Assembly (NCBI RefSeq): GCF_030035675.1
Contig: NC_084482.1
Span: forward strand, 74,127,120-74,191,119
Reading direction: 5' to 3'
DNA: 64,000 bases
Source of the DNA: Rhineura floridana
Taxonomy: Eukaryota; Chordata; Lepidosauria; Squamata; Rhineuridae
The first letter of the stretch is position 1. The number at the start of each line of letters is the position of its first letter. Under the pieces are notes generated by a model. That model did no database searches, was not told where the DNA came from, and saw only the letters and a list, made by a program, of their open reading frames with translations. Below are positions 31,877 to 42,696 of this stretch, in pieces. Made by a program: the position numbers and the translations under genes.

Positions 31877-32395
31877 CTCTGCATGCAGGGAAGCCACCTG
31901 CAAACACACAGCAACCGGCATCACACAGAATGAATCCTCCCACTTATCAGCTAATAAGCAAGAAGATTCCATACTGCATGGTGCTCTTTGCAAATCCGCT
32001 TGTGAAGCAGATCTGTATACTACACGGGGCTTGGGGAGGCGTGGTGGGAAGTAGGAGACTTCGGACAGGAAAGGCTCCTACCTTATCCCATGAAAAGGTG
32101 CTTGCTTTTTCCAGTTTCTTTTTCTCCCTAAGTACGCCTGCCTCTCCTTTGTGCCTGATGCCCCACTCCCTGATAGCTGTAGATTACTCTGAGCTGTCCA
32201 ACCTGACCTGTAGAGATCTGGGGCTTTCTCAACCCGACTCAGCTGAGACCCAAATGCTTCAAAATAGGCCCAATTTGGGCCTTGGCCAGATCCATTGCAC
32301 AGCCCTAATAAAAATCTTAATCCAGATTTTGAGTCCTCACTGTCTTCAGGATCAGGTATATTCACTGCCTGTCTTTTTAGTGTGAACTTTTTTAG
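31877..32395. other. Unassigned DNA
   Basis: No gene recognised. 31920-32010 resembles 23560-23670. Open frames of up to about 150 codons here have no protein-like signature. Confidence 0.4.
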
Positions 32396-34315
32396 TTAAC
32401 AAGCAAAGTCAAGGAAGCTCTTAGAGGCAAAAAGTCTTCCTTCAGAAAATGGAAGTCTTGTCCGAATGAAGAAAATAAAAAAGAACACAAACTCTGGCAA
32501 AAGAAATGCAAGAAGACAATAAGGGATGCTAAAAAAGAATTTGAGGAGCACATTGCTAAGAACATAAAAACCAACAACAAAAAATTCTATAAATACATTC
32601 AAAGCAGGAGACCATCTAGGGAGACAATTGGACCCTTGGATGATAAGGGAGTCAAAGGTGTACTAAAGAACGATAAGGAGATTGCAGAGAAGCTAAATGA
32701 ATTCTTTGCATCTGTCTTCACAGTGGAAGATATAGGGCAGATCCCTGAACCTGAACTAACATTTGCAGGAAGGGATTCTGAGGAACTGAGACAAATAGTG
32801 GTAACGAGAGAGGAAGTTCTAAGCTTAATGGATAAAATAAAATCTGACAAATCACCGGGCCCGGATGGCATCCACCCGAGAGTTCTCAAAGAACTCAAAG
32901 GTGAAATTGCTGATCTGCTAACTAAAATATGTAATTTGTCCCTTGGGTCCTCCTCCATGCCTGAGGACTGGAAAATGGCAAATGTAACGCCAATCTTCAA
33001 AAAGGGATCCAGGGGGGATCCCGGAAATTACAGGCCAGTTAGCTTAACTTCTGTCCCTGGAAAACTGGTAGAAAGTATTATTAAAGCTAGATTAACTAAG
33101 CACATAGAAGAGCAAGCCTTGCTGAAGCAGAGCCAGCATGGCTTCTGCAAGGGAAAGTCCTGTCTCAGTAACCTATTAGAATTCTTTGAGAGTGTCAACA
33201 AGCATATCGATAGAGGTGATCCAGTGGACATAGTGTACTTAGACTTTCAAAAAGCGTTTGACAAGGTACCTCACCAAAGGCTTCTGAGGAAGCTTAGCAG
33301 TCATGGAATAAGAGGAGAGGTCCTCTTGTGGATAAGGAATTGGTTAAGAAGCAGAAAGCAGAGAGTAGGAATAAATGGACAGTTCTCCCAATGGAGGGCT
33401 GTAGAAAGTGGAGTCCCTCAAGGATCGGTATTGGGACCTGTACTTTTCAACTTGTTCATTAATGACCTAGAATTAGGAGTGAGCAGTGAAGTGGCCAAGT
33501 TTGCTGACGACACTAAATTGTTCAGGGTTGTTAAAACAAAAAGGGATTGCGAAGAGCTCCAAAAAGACCTCTCCAAACTGAGTGAATGGGCGGAAAAATG
33601 GCAAATGCAATTCAATATAAACAAGTGTAAAATTATGCATATTGGAGCAAAAAATCTGAATTTCACATATACGCTCATGGGGTCTGAACTGGCGGTGACC
33701 GACCAGGAGGGAGACCTCGGGGTTGTAGTGGACAGCACGATGAAAATGTCGACCCAGTGTGCGGCAGCTGTGAAAAAGGCAAATTCCATGCTAGCAATAA
33801 TTAGGAAAGGTATTGAAAATAAAACAGCCGATATCATAATGCCGTTGTATAAATCTATGGTGCGGCCACATTTGGAATACTGTGTACAGTTCTGGTCGCC
33901 TCATCTCAGAAAGGATATTATAGAGTTGGAAAAGGTTCAGAAGAGGGCAACCAGAATGATCAAGGGGATGGAGCGACTCCCTTACGAGGAAAGGTTGCAG
34001 CATTTGGGGCTTTTTAGTTTAGAGAAAAGGCGGGTCAGAGGAGACATGATAGAAGTGTATAAAATTATGCATGGCATTGAGAAAGTGGATAGAGAAAAGT
34101 TCTTCTCCCTCTCTCATAATACTAGAACTCGTGGACATTCAAAGAAGCTGAATGTTGGAAGATTCAGGACAGACAAAAGGAAGTACTTCTTTACTCAGCG
34201 CATAGTTAAACTATGGAATTTGCTCCCACAAGATGCAGTAATGGCCACCAGCTTGGATGGCTTTAAAAGAAGATTAGACAAATTCATGGAGGACAGGGCT
34301 ATCAATGGCTACTAG
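32396..34315 (+). CDS. CR1 reverse transcriptase (partial ORF2)
   Basis: The frame is open from the truncation point to TAG at 34313, about 639 codons with no stop. It lacks the N-terminal endonuclease. From the start: a basic linker (RGKKSSFRKWK ... KKFYKYIQSRR), the RT entry SDKSPGPDGIHPRVLK, motif A YLDFQKAFDKVPHQ, motif B SGVPQGSVLGPVLF, the catalytic box FADDTKLF in place of YADD, then the C-terminal CR1 region (MVRPHLEYCVQFWSPH, RTRGHSKKLN, DKFMEDRAINGY). CR1 RT copies its own RNA at a nicked target. Without the endonuclease and promoter the copy should be immobile. The open frame argues for a recent insertion. Confidence 0.9.
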   Translation, partial: LTSKVKEALRGKKSSFRKWKSCPNEENKKEHKLWQKKCKKTIRDAKKEFEEHIAKNIKTNNKKFYKYIQSRRPSRETIGPLDDKGVKGVLKNDKEIAEKLNEFFASVFTVEDIGQIPEPELTFAGRDSEELRQIVVTREEVLSLMDKIKSDKSPGPDGIHPRVLKELKGEIADLLTKICNLSLGSSSMPEDWKMANVTPIFKKGSRGDPGNYRPVSLTSVPGKLVESIIKARLTKHIEEQALLKQSQHGFCKGKSCLSNLLEFFESVNKHIDRGDPVDIVYLDFQKAFDKVPHQRLLRKLSSHGIRGEVLLWIRNWLRSRKQRVGINGQFSQWRAVESGVPQGSVLGPVLFNLFINDLELGVSSEVAKFADDTKLFRVVKTKRDCEELQKDLSKLSEWAEKWQMQFNINKCKIMHIGAKNLNFTYTLMGSELAVTDQEGDLGVVVDSTMKMSTQCAAAVKKANSMLAIIRKGIENKTADIIMPLYKSMVRPHLEYCVQFWSPHLRKDIIELEKVQKRATRMIKGMERLPYEERLQHLGLFSLEKRRVRGDMIEVYKIMHGIEKVDREKFFSLSHNTRTRGHSKKLNVGRFRTDKRKYFFTQRIVKLWNLLPQDAVMATSLDGFKRRLDKFMEDRAINGY

Positions 34316-34540
34316 CCATGATGGCTGTGCTCTGCCACCCTAGTCAGAGGCAGCATGCTTCTGAAAACCAGTTGCTGGAAGCCTCAGGAGGGGAGAGTGT
34401 TCTTGCACTCGGGTCCTGCTTGAGGGCTTCCCCCAGGCACCTGGTTGGCCACTGTGAGAACAGGATGCTGGACTAGATGGGCCACTGGCCTGATCCAGCA
34501 GGCTGTTCTTATGTTCTTATGTTCTTATGTTCTTAGTTCA
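32396..34540 (+). mobile_element. CR1 LINE, 5'-truncated, with open RT frame
   Basis: The 3' UTR (34316-34504) contains GGACTAGATGGGCCACTGGC and CTGATCCAGCAGGCTG, and the element ends in TTCTTATG tandem repeats (34505-34535), the CR1-type tail of lizards. The 5' end is lost through truncation at about 32395. There is no poly-A tail and no clear target duplication, as usual for CR1. The 42697-43112 fragment is a second, older member of the same subfamily. Confidence 0.92.
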
Positions 34541-34742
34541 CACACGCTATGCTCATTCTCTCTAGCCTTCTGGGTAGATTGAGGATTCCTTTCTTCTTTC
34601 TTAGTCTGAGTGTGTCTGAATGTAGTAATTTTAAAATGTGCCTATATACAATCTTTAGACGTGATACTATATTATTTCCTTTTCCTTGTAATAAACCAAT
34701 TTGTCATTTAGATCATTACGTGTGCATTCTTTATTGGGTGTT
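34541..34742. other. Unassigned AT-rich DNA
   Basis: Contains one AATAAA (about 34690) but no gene or repeat that I can name. Confidence 0.4.
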
Positions 34743-35755
34743 AGGGTTAAGGGAAAGAGAGAGATTGTACACAGAAGTACAGGAAGAAATTGATAACACA
34801 CCAAAACAAGATGTTCTGATAATTATGGGGGACTGGAATGCAAAAGTAGGGAACCGAGAAGAACTAGGAATTGTGGGGAAATGGAGCTTAGGAAATAGAA
34901 ATGAAGCAGGCGAAAGACTTATTGAATTCTGTGAAGCCAATAATTTGTTTCTTGCAAACACATTTTTTTTGAGCAATCAAAAAGACGACTGTACTAATCA
35001 CTTCCGGGAAGGGTGACTTAGCCTGTGCCTGCTTTTGAGACGGGCTCCTGCCTCAAAAGAAGCTTATTCAGATATATCAGTCAGTTTTTTCTTTTTTTTT
35101 TGACTGATTAAACTTCTCCCGGGTAGGGAGAAACGAAGAGATTAACCTCAAAGCCTATTTTTGTTGGGACGACCAGATCTCATTAATTTATGGGACGAGG
35201 TCCAGCCGACGAAGGTGGGACGGATTTTCAACAGCAAGCTCTATCTGTTAAAGCGAACGTTCATCTTATCTTCTAAGAGAGAACGCACTAACAGGCAAGC
35301 ACCCTTCTTTCTATATTTTTCTTTTACTTGACTTAAATTGTTGCTGTTTAAAAGAGATTTGCCAGATTGATCGGTTTTTGACATCTCACTGGGGAGCCGT
35401 AACTTCTCTCTGCTACGCACTAATTAATAGCTTATCTCTGTTTTTGTTGCAAAAAGCTGTCCTGGATTTGCATTCTAAAGATATACACAGAAGAGGGATT
35501 TCTATTCCAGATTTTTATTTTGAAAAATATTATACTGTTTTGAGACTACTCTCTTTTTGGTCTATTTTATTTTGACGAATCTGTTTCTTGACGATTGCCA
35601 TTAATTGTTTCGATCCTGGGAACTGCATTTTGTTTACTTAACTATTGGAGAGATAAGGCTGTCTGCTCTGTTTATACTGTGATGTCACCAAGTTTGGAGT
35701 ATTAACCCAATTGTTGCTGAAATAAGAAGTGGTTTTCCTATATTTTTCTTTTAAA

Positions 35756-36406
35756 ATGGCAATTAAGAAAGTGGCTGAGAATCTGGAAATAACTATGTTT
35801 CAGAAAATAATGGATGAGATTGAGATAACGAAAATTGAATTGAGTAAAATGAAGCAGGAGATTAAAGATATAAGGGTCCCTGTGAGAGAGGTGACCCTGG
35901 AAGGGGTCCCTGTGAGAGAGGAGACCCCGGAGATTGGAACAGGGGTCCCTGTGAGAGAGGAGACCCTGGAGACTGGAATAGGGGTCCCTGTGAGAGAGGA
36001 GATCCCGGAGATTGGAACAAACGTGGAACAGGAACAAGATTTGGAGTCTATGGACTTTAGAAATAAAATCTATTGTTTGGAACTCAATGTTATCTCTGAA
36101 GAAATTAATGAAGATTCTAGAGATAAAGTTATCAATGGCATGGATTATCTTCTGGACTGGAATGATGTGATGGAGCCCAATATAGAGAAAATCTATGGAA
36201 TTAACTGCAGCCATGTGACAATGGAAAAACTTTTAAGAGATGACCCAGTGTATTTTGAAAAAAAGAACAGAGATATGATTTTACAGCAGTATTTCAGCAA
36301 CCTATTCAGAATGGATGGCAAGAAAATATTTGGGATAGAGGTAATTCCCATCAGACTCTTACTATATGACTATGGCTTTGACAGCAAGATTATTATGGAA
36401 TACTGA
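35756..36406 (+). CDS. L1-type ORF1 protein (RNA-binding chaperone)
   Basis: 216 residues, uninterrupted, starting MAIKKVAENLEITMFQKIMD. Residues about 5-38 begin a coiled coil. Residues about 40-90 are a repeat array (GVPVREETPEIGT units), which replaces much of the coiled coil of copy 1. Residues about 100-205 are the RRM-like/C-terminal domain (CLELNVISEEINEDSRDKV ... MDGKKIFGIEVIPIRLL). By eye it is about four-fifths identical to copy 1 over the last 125 residues. The protein ends YDYGFDSKIIMEY, as in copy 1, not with the longer L1 C-terminus. L1 ORF1 binds RNA as a trimer via the coiled coil; whether this shortened version can is unknown. Confidence 0.78.
   Translation: MAIKKVAENLEITMFQKIMDEIEITKIELSKMKQEIKDIRVPVREVTLEGVPVREETPEIGTGVPVREETLETGIGVPVREEIPEIGTNVEQEQDLESMDFRNKIYCLELNVISEEINEDSRDKVINGMDYLLDWNDVMEPNIEKIYGINCSHVTMEKLLRDDPVYFEKKNRDMILQQYFSNLFRMDGKKIFGIEVIPIRLLLYDYGFDSKIIMEY
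35874..36022 (+). repeat. Coding minisatellite in ORF1
   Basis: Four in-frame units built on GGGTCCCTGTGAGAGAGG, each 27-42 bases, encode (G)VPVREE(T)PEIGT. Copy 1 has one related segment (GGLVREEIDEI). Confidence 0.85.
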
Positions 36407-38320
36407 TAATGGAAGATTGGATATTGAAATTACTGGACTTAACAAGACTACTGAAGATGGAAGATGGAAAATGGAACTAATAGAGATAATAGAACAATGG
36501 CTACTGAAATTACTGAACCTAACAGATTCTGATGTGATGGATTAATTGAAATGTTTATTTTGACTATGGTTATGACAATAAGATTATCATAATTAGTAAT
36601 GAGATGGATTAATCGATATGCTTATCTGGAAAAAAAAAATTGATAGATATATTTCTTAAAGAATTGAAACCTCTCTTTGACTTTTTGTGGAAAGAATAAA
36701 GTAATGTTTATGAGATTTGATGATTAAGTAAGATAACTACTGGAGGAAAGTGATTTTATAATATGACTTAAGAGACAGGATTGTTATATATTATAGACTT
36801 ATAACTGATTTGATCTTTGACAAATGGGAAGTCAATATTTTATTCTTTATTTTTTATTTTTTATTTTTTTTTTCTTTTTGTTTAACTATTTTTGATTTTG
36901 TTTTTTGTCTTTGAATGTTTTATGATTTTGTTTTGTATGTTTTATGAAAATCTGAATAAAAATTATTGAAAAAAAAAAAACAAAAAGACGACTGTACACA
37001 TGGACATCACCAAATAGTCAATATAGGAATCAAATCGATTATATAATTGGTAGCAGAAGATGGAGAAGTTCCATACTTTCTGCGAAAACAAGGCCAGAAG
37101 CAGACTGCGGTACAGATCATGAAACGGTAATATGAAAAATCAGAGTAAAGCTAAACAACAACAAAACAATCATAATGCCAAAATACAATTTAAATAACAT
37201 CCCAGAAGAATATAAAGATCAAATAAGGAACAGATTTGAGGCTTTAAACTTAGTTGATAGAGAACCAGAAGAACTATGGATTGAAGTCAGAGACATTATC
37301 AGGAGAGAATGCGAAAAGACAATACCTCTCATTAAAAAGAGAGAAAAACCTCAATGGATGACTGAAGAAAATCTTAAAATGATTAAAGACAGAAGGAAAG
37401 CAAAAGCAAAAGGAGACAGAAACACGGACACAACCCTAAATAATGCAATAATACAGTGACTAATACGTAGGGACAAAGAGAACTATTATAATAATTATTG
37501 TAAAGAAATAGAAGAGGACAACAAAAAGGGTAGAACCAAGACCCCTATACCAAAAGATTAGAGAAATCAAAGGGAAATTTAAACCAAGAGTAGGAATGTT
37601 GAATAATCAACAAGGCAACACACTGACTGACAGAGAGAGAATAAAAGGAAGATGGAAGCAATACACTGAATAACTATAAAAGAGTTGCCAGGATGAGAGT
37701 CATTCACAGAGGAACAGTATGATGAAGAACCAGAAATTTGAGAATGTGAAGTGAAAGCTGCTCTTCAAATACTTGGAAGAAACAAATCACCTGGAACAGG
37801 TGGCATACCAATACAGTTGCTACAAGCTACTGAATCTGTCCAAAATTTAACAAAAATTTGTCAAGATTTCTTGACAAACTAAACAATGGAAAACTAAACA
37901 ATGGCCCACAGACTGGAAGCGTTCCATATACATCCCAATTCCAAAGAAAGGGGATCCCAGGGAATGCATTACTTATCGAACTATTGCTTTAATATCCCAT
38001 GCAACTAAAGTAATGCTCAAGATTCTACAAGAAAGGCTCTTACCATACATGTAGTGAGAAATGCCAGATGTCCAAGCTGGCTTTAGAAAGGGAAGAGGTA
38101 CAAGAGATCATATCACAAACATAATAATGGAATGGACATAGTAATTTCAGAAGAAAATCACCCTGGCTTTATTGTGCTTTTGATTGTGTACATCAAATTA
38201 ACTATGGAATGCTTTAAAAGAAATGGGGGTACCCACAGCATCTGATTGTCCTGATGCACAGCCTATACTCTGCACAAAAGGCTACTGTAAGGACAGCATA
38301 TGGAGAAACTGACTGGTTCC

Positions 38321-41054
38321 TGTAATGTGAGTAGGAACTCAAGTGAATTAGACATAGTTGTATGGGGGAATCAGTTGGGGGTGGGACCAGTAGGAAAAGG
38401 AAAGTAGAGCTCTTGGTTCTGCAGCAACAGGCTGTTCAATAAAGTTTGTTCCTTCTAAGCAGTGTTTGGAGTTCATTTCAACTCTTGCAAATATTACATG
38501 GTGTCAGAAGACTACCTAAAAACATAAGGCAGTGAAAAATGGACCAGTTGAAGCCTCCAGGAAAGTTGGTGTTTGAAGGAAATGCAGCAGAGAACTGGAG
38601 AAGATGGAAGCAAGGGTTTGAATTGTACTGCATTGCAAGTGGAGCAGATAAGAAAGATGAGAGACTCCAGTCAGCATTATTTCTGCATGTGGCAGGTGAA
38701 GAAGCAAGAGAGGTATTTAATACTTTCCAGTTTGATGATGATGCAGATAAATTAAAATTCAAGTTTTGATGAATAAATTTGAAGCTTATTGTGTGCCCAG
38801 AAGAAATGTTACTTATGAAAGGCACAGGTTCTTCACTAGAATACAGAGTGAAGGAGAAAGGATAGACCAATATGTGACTGATTTGAAGCTTTTGGCTCAG
38901 ACCTGTGAATTTGGGGAGCTGTGTGATTCTCTTATTAAGGATCACATAGTGTGTGGCATTCAGACAGACAGATTGACAGCCAAGTTACTGAGAGAGAGTG
39001 ATTTAACCCTTGAATGTGCAGTGAATATATGCAGGGCAGAAGAAGTGGCTGCAAAACAGATGAAAGATTTTGGGGCAACAGAAAAACAAATGGATGCCTT
39101 ACAGGGCAAAAGTACCTTTGAAAAGCCAAAAGTAAGCCAGCCTCAAAGCAAATGGAGCCCTGGCACTACTACGAGCCCCCAATAGAAGGAAATGCCACAG
39201 AGGCCTGTAGAAGCAGCAAAGGCCTGCTACAAGTGTGGTATCAGACATCATGACATAAATGTTTGTCCTGCATATGGGAAGGAATGCAGAAGATGTGGCA
39301 AACTTAATCATTTTGCTAAAATGTGTAAAACTAGAGATAGAAAACTTCAACGCAGACAAATGTTCTCAGTAGCAGATACAACTAAAAATGCTCATGATTT
39401 CTTCATTGGCACATTGAATTCTACAGCTCTGGAAGATGAATGGTGTGTGGATCTTCTCATAAATGATCACAAGTATGTGACCTTTAAGATTGACACAGGA
39501 GCACAGGCTAATGCAATGTCTTTAAAAACATACAAAGCCTTGCAAGCTGAACCACTTCAGCATTCAAATACCAGATTAATAACCTACTCTGGAGAAAGAC
39601 TACATGTGTCTGGTAAATGTAACCTGGATTGCAAATATAAAGATCGAAGGGCTGAGTTGGAATTTCACATAGTAGACTTTGATGCACAAGCTGTACTCGG
39701 TCTCCGGGCTGTGACTAATTTAAATATGGTGCAAAGAGTTAATTTAATGAAAAGAGCTCCAGTAGATCAATGGGATGTTGCAGTTGAATACAAAGATGTA
39801 TTTGAAGGCTTAGGTTGCTTACCAGAGAAATACACTATCAAAATCAACCCACAGGTTCCACCTGTAATTCATGCACTTCGGAAGGTTCCAGTGGCACTAA
39901 GGGATAAAAACCAAAAAGAACCAATATTACCTCATGAAATTCCAAGAAGACCTTGGCAGAAGTTAGGAATGGACTTGTTTGAATTTGAAAGAAAGGACTA
40001 TCTACTTTTGGTTGATTATTATTCAAAATATGTGGAAATATGTTTGCTTGAAGACACTACAAGTAAATCAGTAATTTTACACTGCAAATCTATATTTGCA
40101 AGACATGGTATACCTGAAGAGGTTGTCAGTGTAATGGCCCTCAGTTTTACTCTAGAGACTTTAAAATGTTTGCCAAAGATTGGGACTTTGTTCACACAAC
40201 ATCCAGTCCACTATTTCCTCAATCCAATGGAATGGCAGAAAGAGCGATCCAAACAGTAAAGAGGATTCTTAAGAAATCTAGTCTGAATAACACAGATCCT
40301 TATCTCAGTTTATTGGATTACAGAAATACACCTACAGTAGATACAGACTCACCTGCAAAACTTTTAATGGGGAGACGTTTAAGAACCAGGTTGCCTACCT
40401 CAGCACCGTTGTTACTACCTCAGCAGGTAAAAGGTGACATACAGACACATCTGAAGAGAAGACAAGAAAAACAGAAGCTTTACTTTGACAAAGGTTCAAA
40501 GCCTTTACCACATTTGCAGGTTGGTGATTCTGTTAATGTTCGGCAAGATGGAGTTTGAAAACCAGCGAGAGTGACTGGACAAAACATGACTCCAAGATCA
40601 TATTTGGTTCAGACTGATGATTTAGCTGTCTACAGACGGAACAGATCTTCAAAGCACTCCAAGTTGTGAACCAAAAACGGATGAGACTACTGAGACTGCA
40701 ACTGCACCTCCATCAGAGTCTCAAGACAACAAAAGTGGAACAGCTATAGCACAAAGTGCCAGTGATATACCAGAAAAGAGTTTGGACTCTGAGTTACCTG
40801 TTACTACATCAAGAGGCAGAGTGATCAGAAAACCAATTCGATATAGACAGTAGTTTCTATCTTTTTCTTAAAAAAAAAGGGAGATGTAATGTGAGTAGGA
40901 ACTCAAGTGAATTAGACATAGTTGTATGGGGGAATCAGTTGGGGGTGGGACCAGGAGGAAAAGGAAAGTAGAGCTCTTGGTTCTGCAGCAACCAACAAAG
41001 CTTGTTCCTTCTAAGCAGTGTTTGGAGTTCATTTCAACTTTTGCAAATATTACA
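38321..41054 (+). mobile_element. Fossil Ty3-type LTR retrotransposon
   Basis: Two short LTRs, 38321-38498 and 40885-41054, both TGTAATG...ATTACA, flanked by the 5-bp duplication GTTCC (38316-38320 and 41055-41059). A purine-rich tract lies just before the 3' LTR. Parts in order: gag-like region (about 38.5-39.2 kb), zinc knuckles (about 39.2-39.35 kb), aspartic-protease-like region (about 39.4-39.75 kb) and integrase-like region (about 39.95-40.55 kb). It is broken, with several breaks, and does not hold a complete set of parts. The LTRs are nearly alike, so the insertion is fairly young; it is younger than the BovB it interrupts. Treated as a fossil. Confidence 0.88.
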
Positions 41055-41477
41055 GTTCCATTTGGAAAGGGTGTGAGACAGGGGTGTATTTTATCACCCT
41101 ATTTGTTAATCTATATGCAGAACATATCATACGGAAAGTGGGATTGGACCAAGATGGAGATGTGAAAATTGGAGGGAGAAATATCAATAATTTAAGATCT
41201 GCAGACGATACCATACTACTAGCAGAAGCCAGTAATCATTTGCAACAAATGCTGATGAAAGTTAAAGAGGAAAACACAAAAGCAGGACTACAGCTGAATG
41301 TCAAGAAGACTAAAGTAATGACAACAGAAAATTTATGTAACTTTAAAGTTGACAATGAGGACATTCAACTTGTCAGGGATTATTAATACCTTGGCACAGT
41401 CATTAACCAAAATGGAGACAATAGTCAAGATATTAGAAGAAGACTAGGACTGTCTGGGGAGGGCAGCTATGAGAGAA

Positions 41478-41654
41478 CTAGAGTCCCAGGCTATGGTCTG
41501 AAGGCACATGAGGCCAGCACCCTGCTGAAGGTAAGCAGGGTCAGGTCTGATCAGTGCCTGGATGGGAGACCGCCTGGGGACCATATGTAAGCCGCCTTGG
41601 GTTTCTATCATGAAAAGAAAGGTGGGGTGTAAATGTAATAAATAAATAAATAAA
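41478..41654 (+). repeat. 5S-rRNA-derived SINE (SINE3 type)
   Basis: GGTAAGCAGGGTCAGGTCTG and TGGATGGGAGACCGCCTGG match the internal promoter half of vertebrate 5S rRNA. They are followed by a LINE-like tail (GTAAGCCGCCTTGGG, AAAGGTGGGGTGTAAATGT) and AAAT repeats. It is inserted in the BovB 3' part. The first half of 5S is degraded, so it is not a 5S gene. Confidence 0.85.
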
Positions 41655-42156
41655 CAGAGAAGGTCCTCAAATGCAAAGATGCATTGCTGCACACGAAAGT
41701 CAGGATCATTCAGTCCATGGTATTCCCGATCTCTATGTATGGATGTGAAAGTTGGACAGTGAAAAAAAGTGGATAAGAGAAAAATCAACTCATTTGAAAT
41801 TTGGTATTGGAGGAGAGCTTTGCGGATACCATGGACTGTGAAAAAGACAAATAACAAATTAAACTACAATTATCACTAGAAGCTAAAATGATGAAACTGA
41901 GGTTATATCATACTTTGGACATATAATGAGAAGACATGATTCACTAGAAAAGACAATAATGTTGGGGAAAACAGAAGGGAGTAGAAAAAAAGACCAAACA
42001 AGAGATGAATTGATTCCATAAAGGAAGATGCTGACCCGAACTTACAAGATCTGAACAGGGTGGTTTACAACAGATGCTATTGGAGGTCGTTGATTCATAG
42101 GGTCACCATTAGTTGAAATTGACTTGAAGGCACATAACAACAACAAGGGTTAAGGG

Positions 42157-42696
42157 TTACATGCATTTAGAACAATGCAGTTTTTGACTCGTTTAAGTGC
42201 AAACTGTCCTACAGGGTTAGGAAAGGACAATCCAAATATTCTGAACTTAAACAAATTAGAGAGACCATAGCACATTCTGTAATACAGAGTGATGGCAGGA
42301 ACAGATTGTCCAAAGTATACATAACAGAAAAAGCAGAAGAGGAATTTCATCCTTACTTTGGTTTGGACTTATGAGGTGGAGGAAAGATCTGAGAAACTGT
42401 CAATACAAGCAGATGAGTTGTTCAATAGTCATGTTTCTGATCCAGGTGTTAGGAGGAGTTGCTGAGACAAAAGGCCACCAAAGAGATTTCAGGATTTTGT
42501 TACAGTTTTCAGCAGCCAGCTGATATGCTTGTTAAAATAAAGGGGGAAGATGTGTTGTATTCTGTGAACTATAACCTATGCTTAAGAAATTTGTCCTGAG
42601 CAGAACACAGTAGTTGAAGGGAGAGATGGAGGAAGGAGAAGAAAAAGGCAGAAAAAATATGCTGAGAATGTGATTGGATGTTATGAATAAAGATCT
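42157..42696. other. Unassigned DNA
   Basis: No gene or named repeat found between the BovB and the CR1 tail. Confidence 0.4.

Larger units (their letters stand above)
34995..36980 (+). mobile_element. ORF1-only L1-like retrotransposon (HAL1-like), copy 2
   Basis: A 17-bp target duplication (CAAAAAGACGACTGTAC) at 34978-34994 and 36981-36997 and a poly-A tail at 36969-36980. The 5' UTR starts CACTTCCGGGAAGGGTGACT, matching copy 1 (CACTTCCGGGAAGAGTGACT by reverse complement). Then come one intact ORF1 (35756-36406) and about 570 bases of 3' region ending ATAAAAATTATTGAAAA. No endonuclease or RT is present. It lies inside the BovB endonuclease gene. Confidence 0.85.
34754..42145 (+). mobile_element. 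BovB (RTE) LINE, dead, split by three insertions
   Basis: AGGGTTAAGGG at 34743-34753 and 42146-42156 is the target duplication. BovB pieces: endonuclease (34754-34994, then 36998-37150), with DVLIIMGDWNAKVGN, EAGERLIEFCEANN and NSQYRNQIDYIIG; linker (37175-37459, NIPEEYKDQIRNRF); RT first half (about 37700-38320); RT second half (41060-41390), where the YADD box reads SADD (LRSADDTILLAE); C-terminal end and tail (41660-42145, MYGCESWT, ACATAACAACAACAA). Several stops and frameshifts (for example after 37459 and at 41386) show that it is inactive. Insertions: L1-like 34995-36980, LTR element 38321-41054, 5S-SINE 41478-41654. Confidence 0.88.

Noticed and set aside
31930-32385. 151-codon frame
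   Set aside because: No domain or homologous motif; it partly overlaps a dispersed repeat.
34541-34742. Possible LTR fragment with AATAAA
   Set aside because: No TG...CA ends, no partner copy and no target duplication.
41500-41590. 5S rRNA gene
   Set aside because: Only the internal-promoter half matches; it ends in a LINE-like tail and simple repeat, so it is a SINE.
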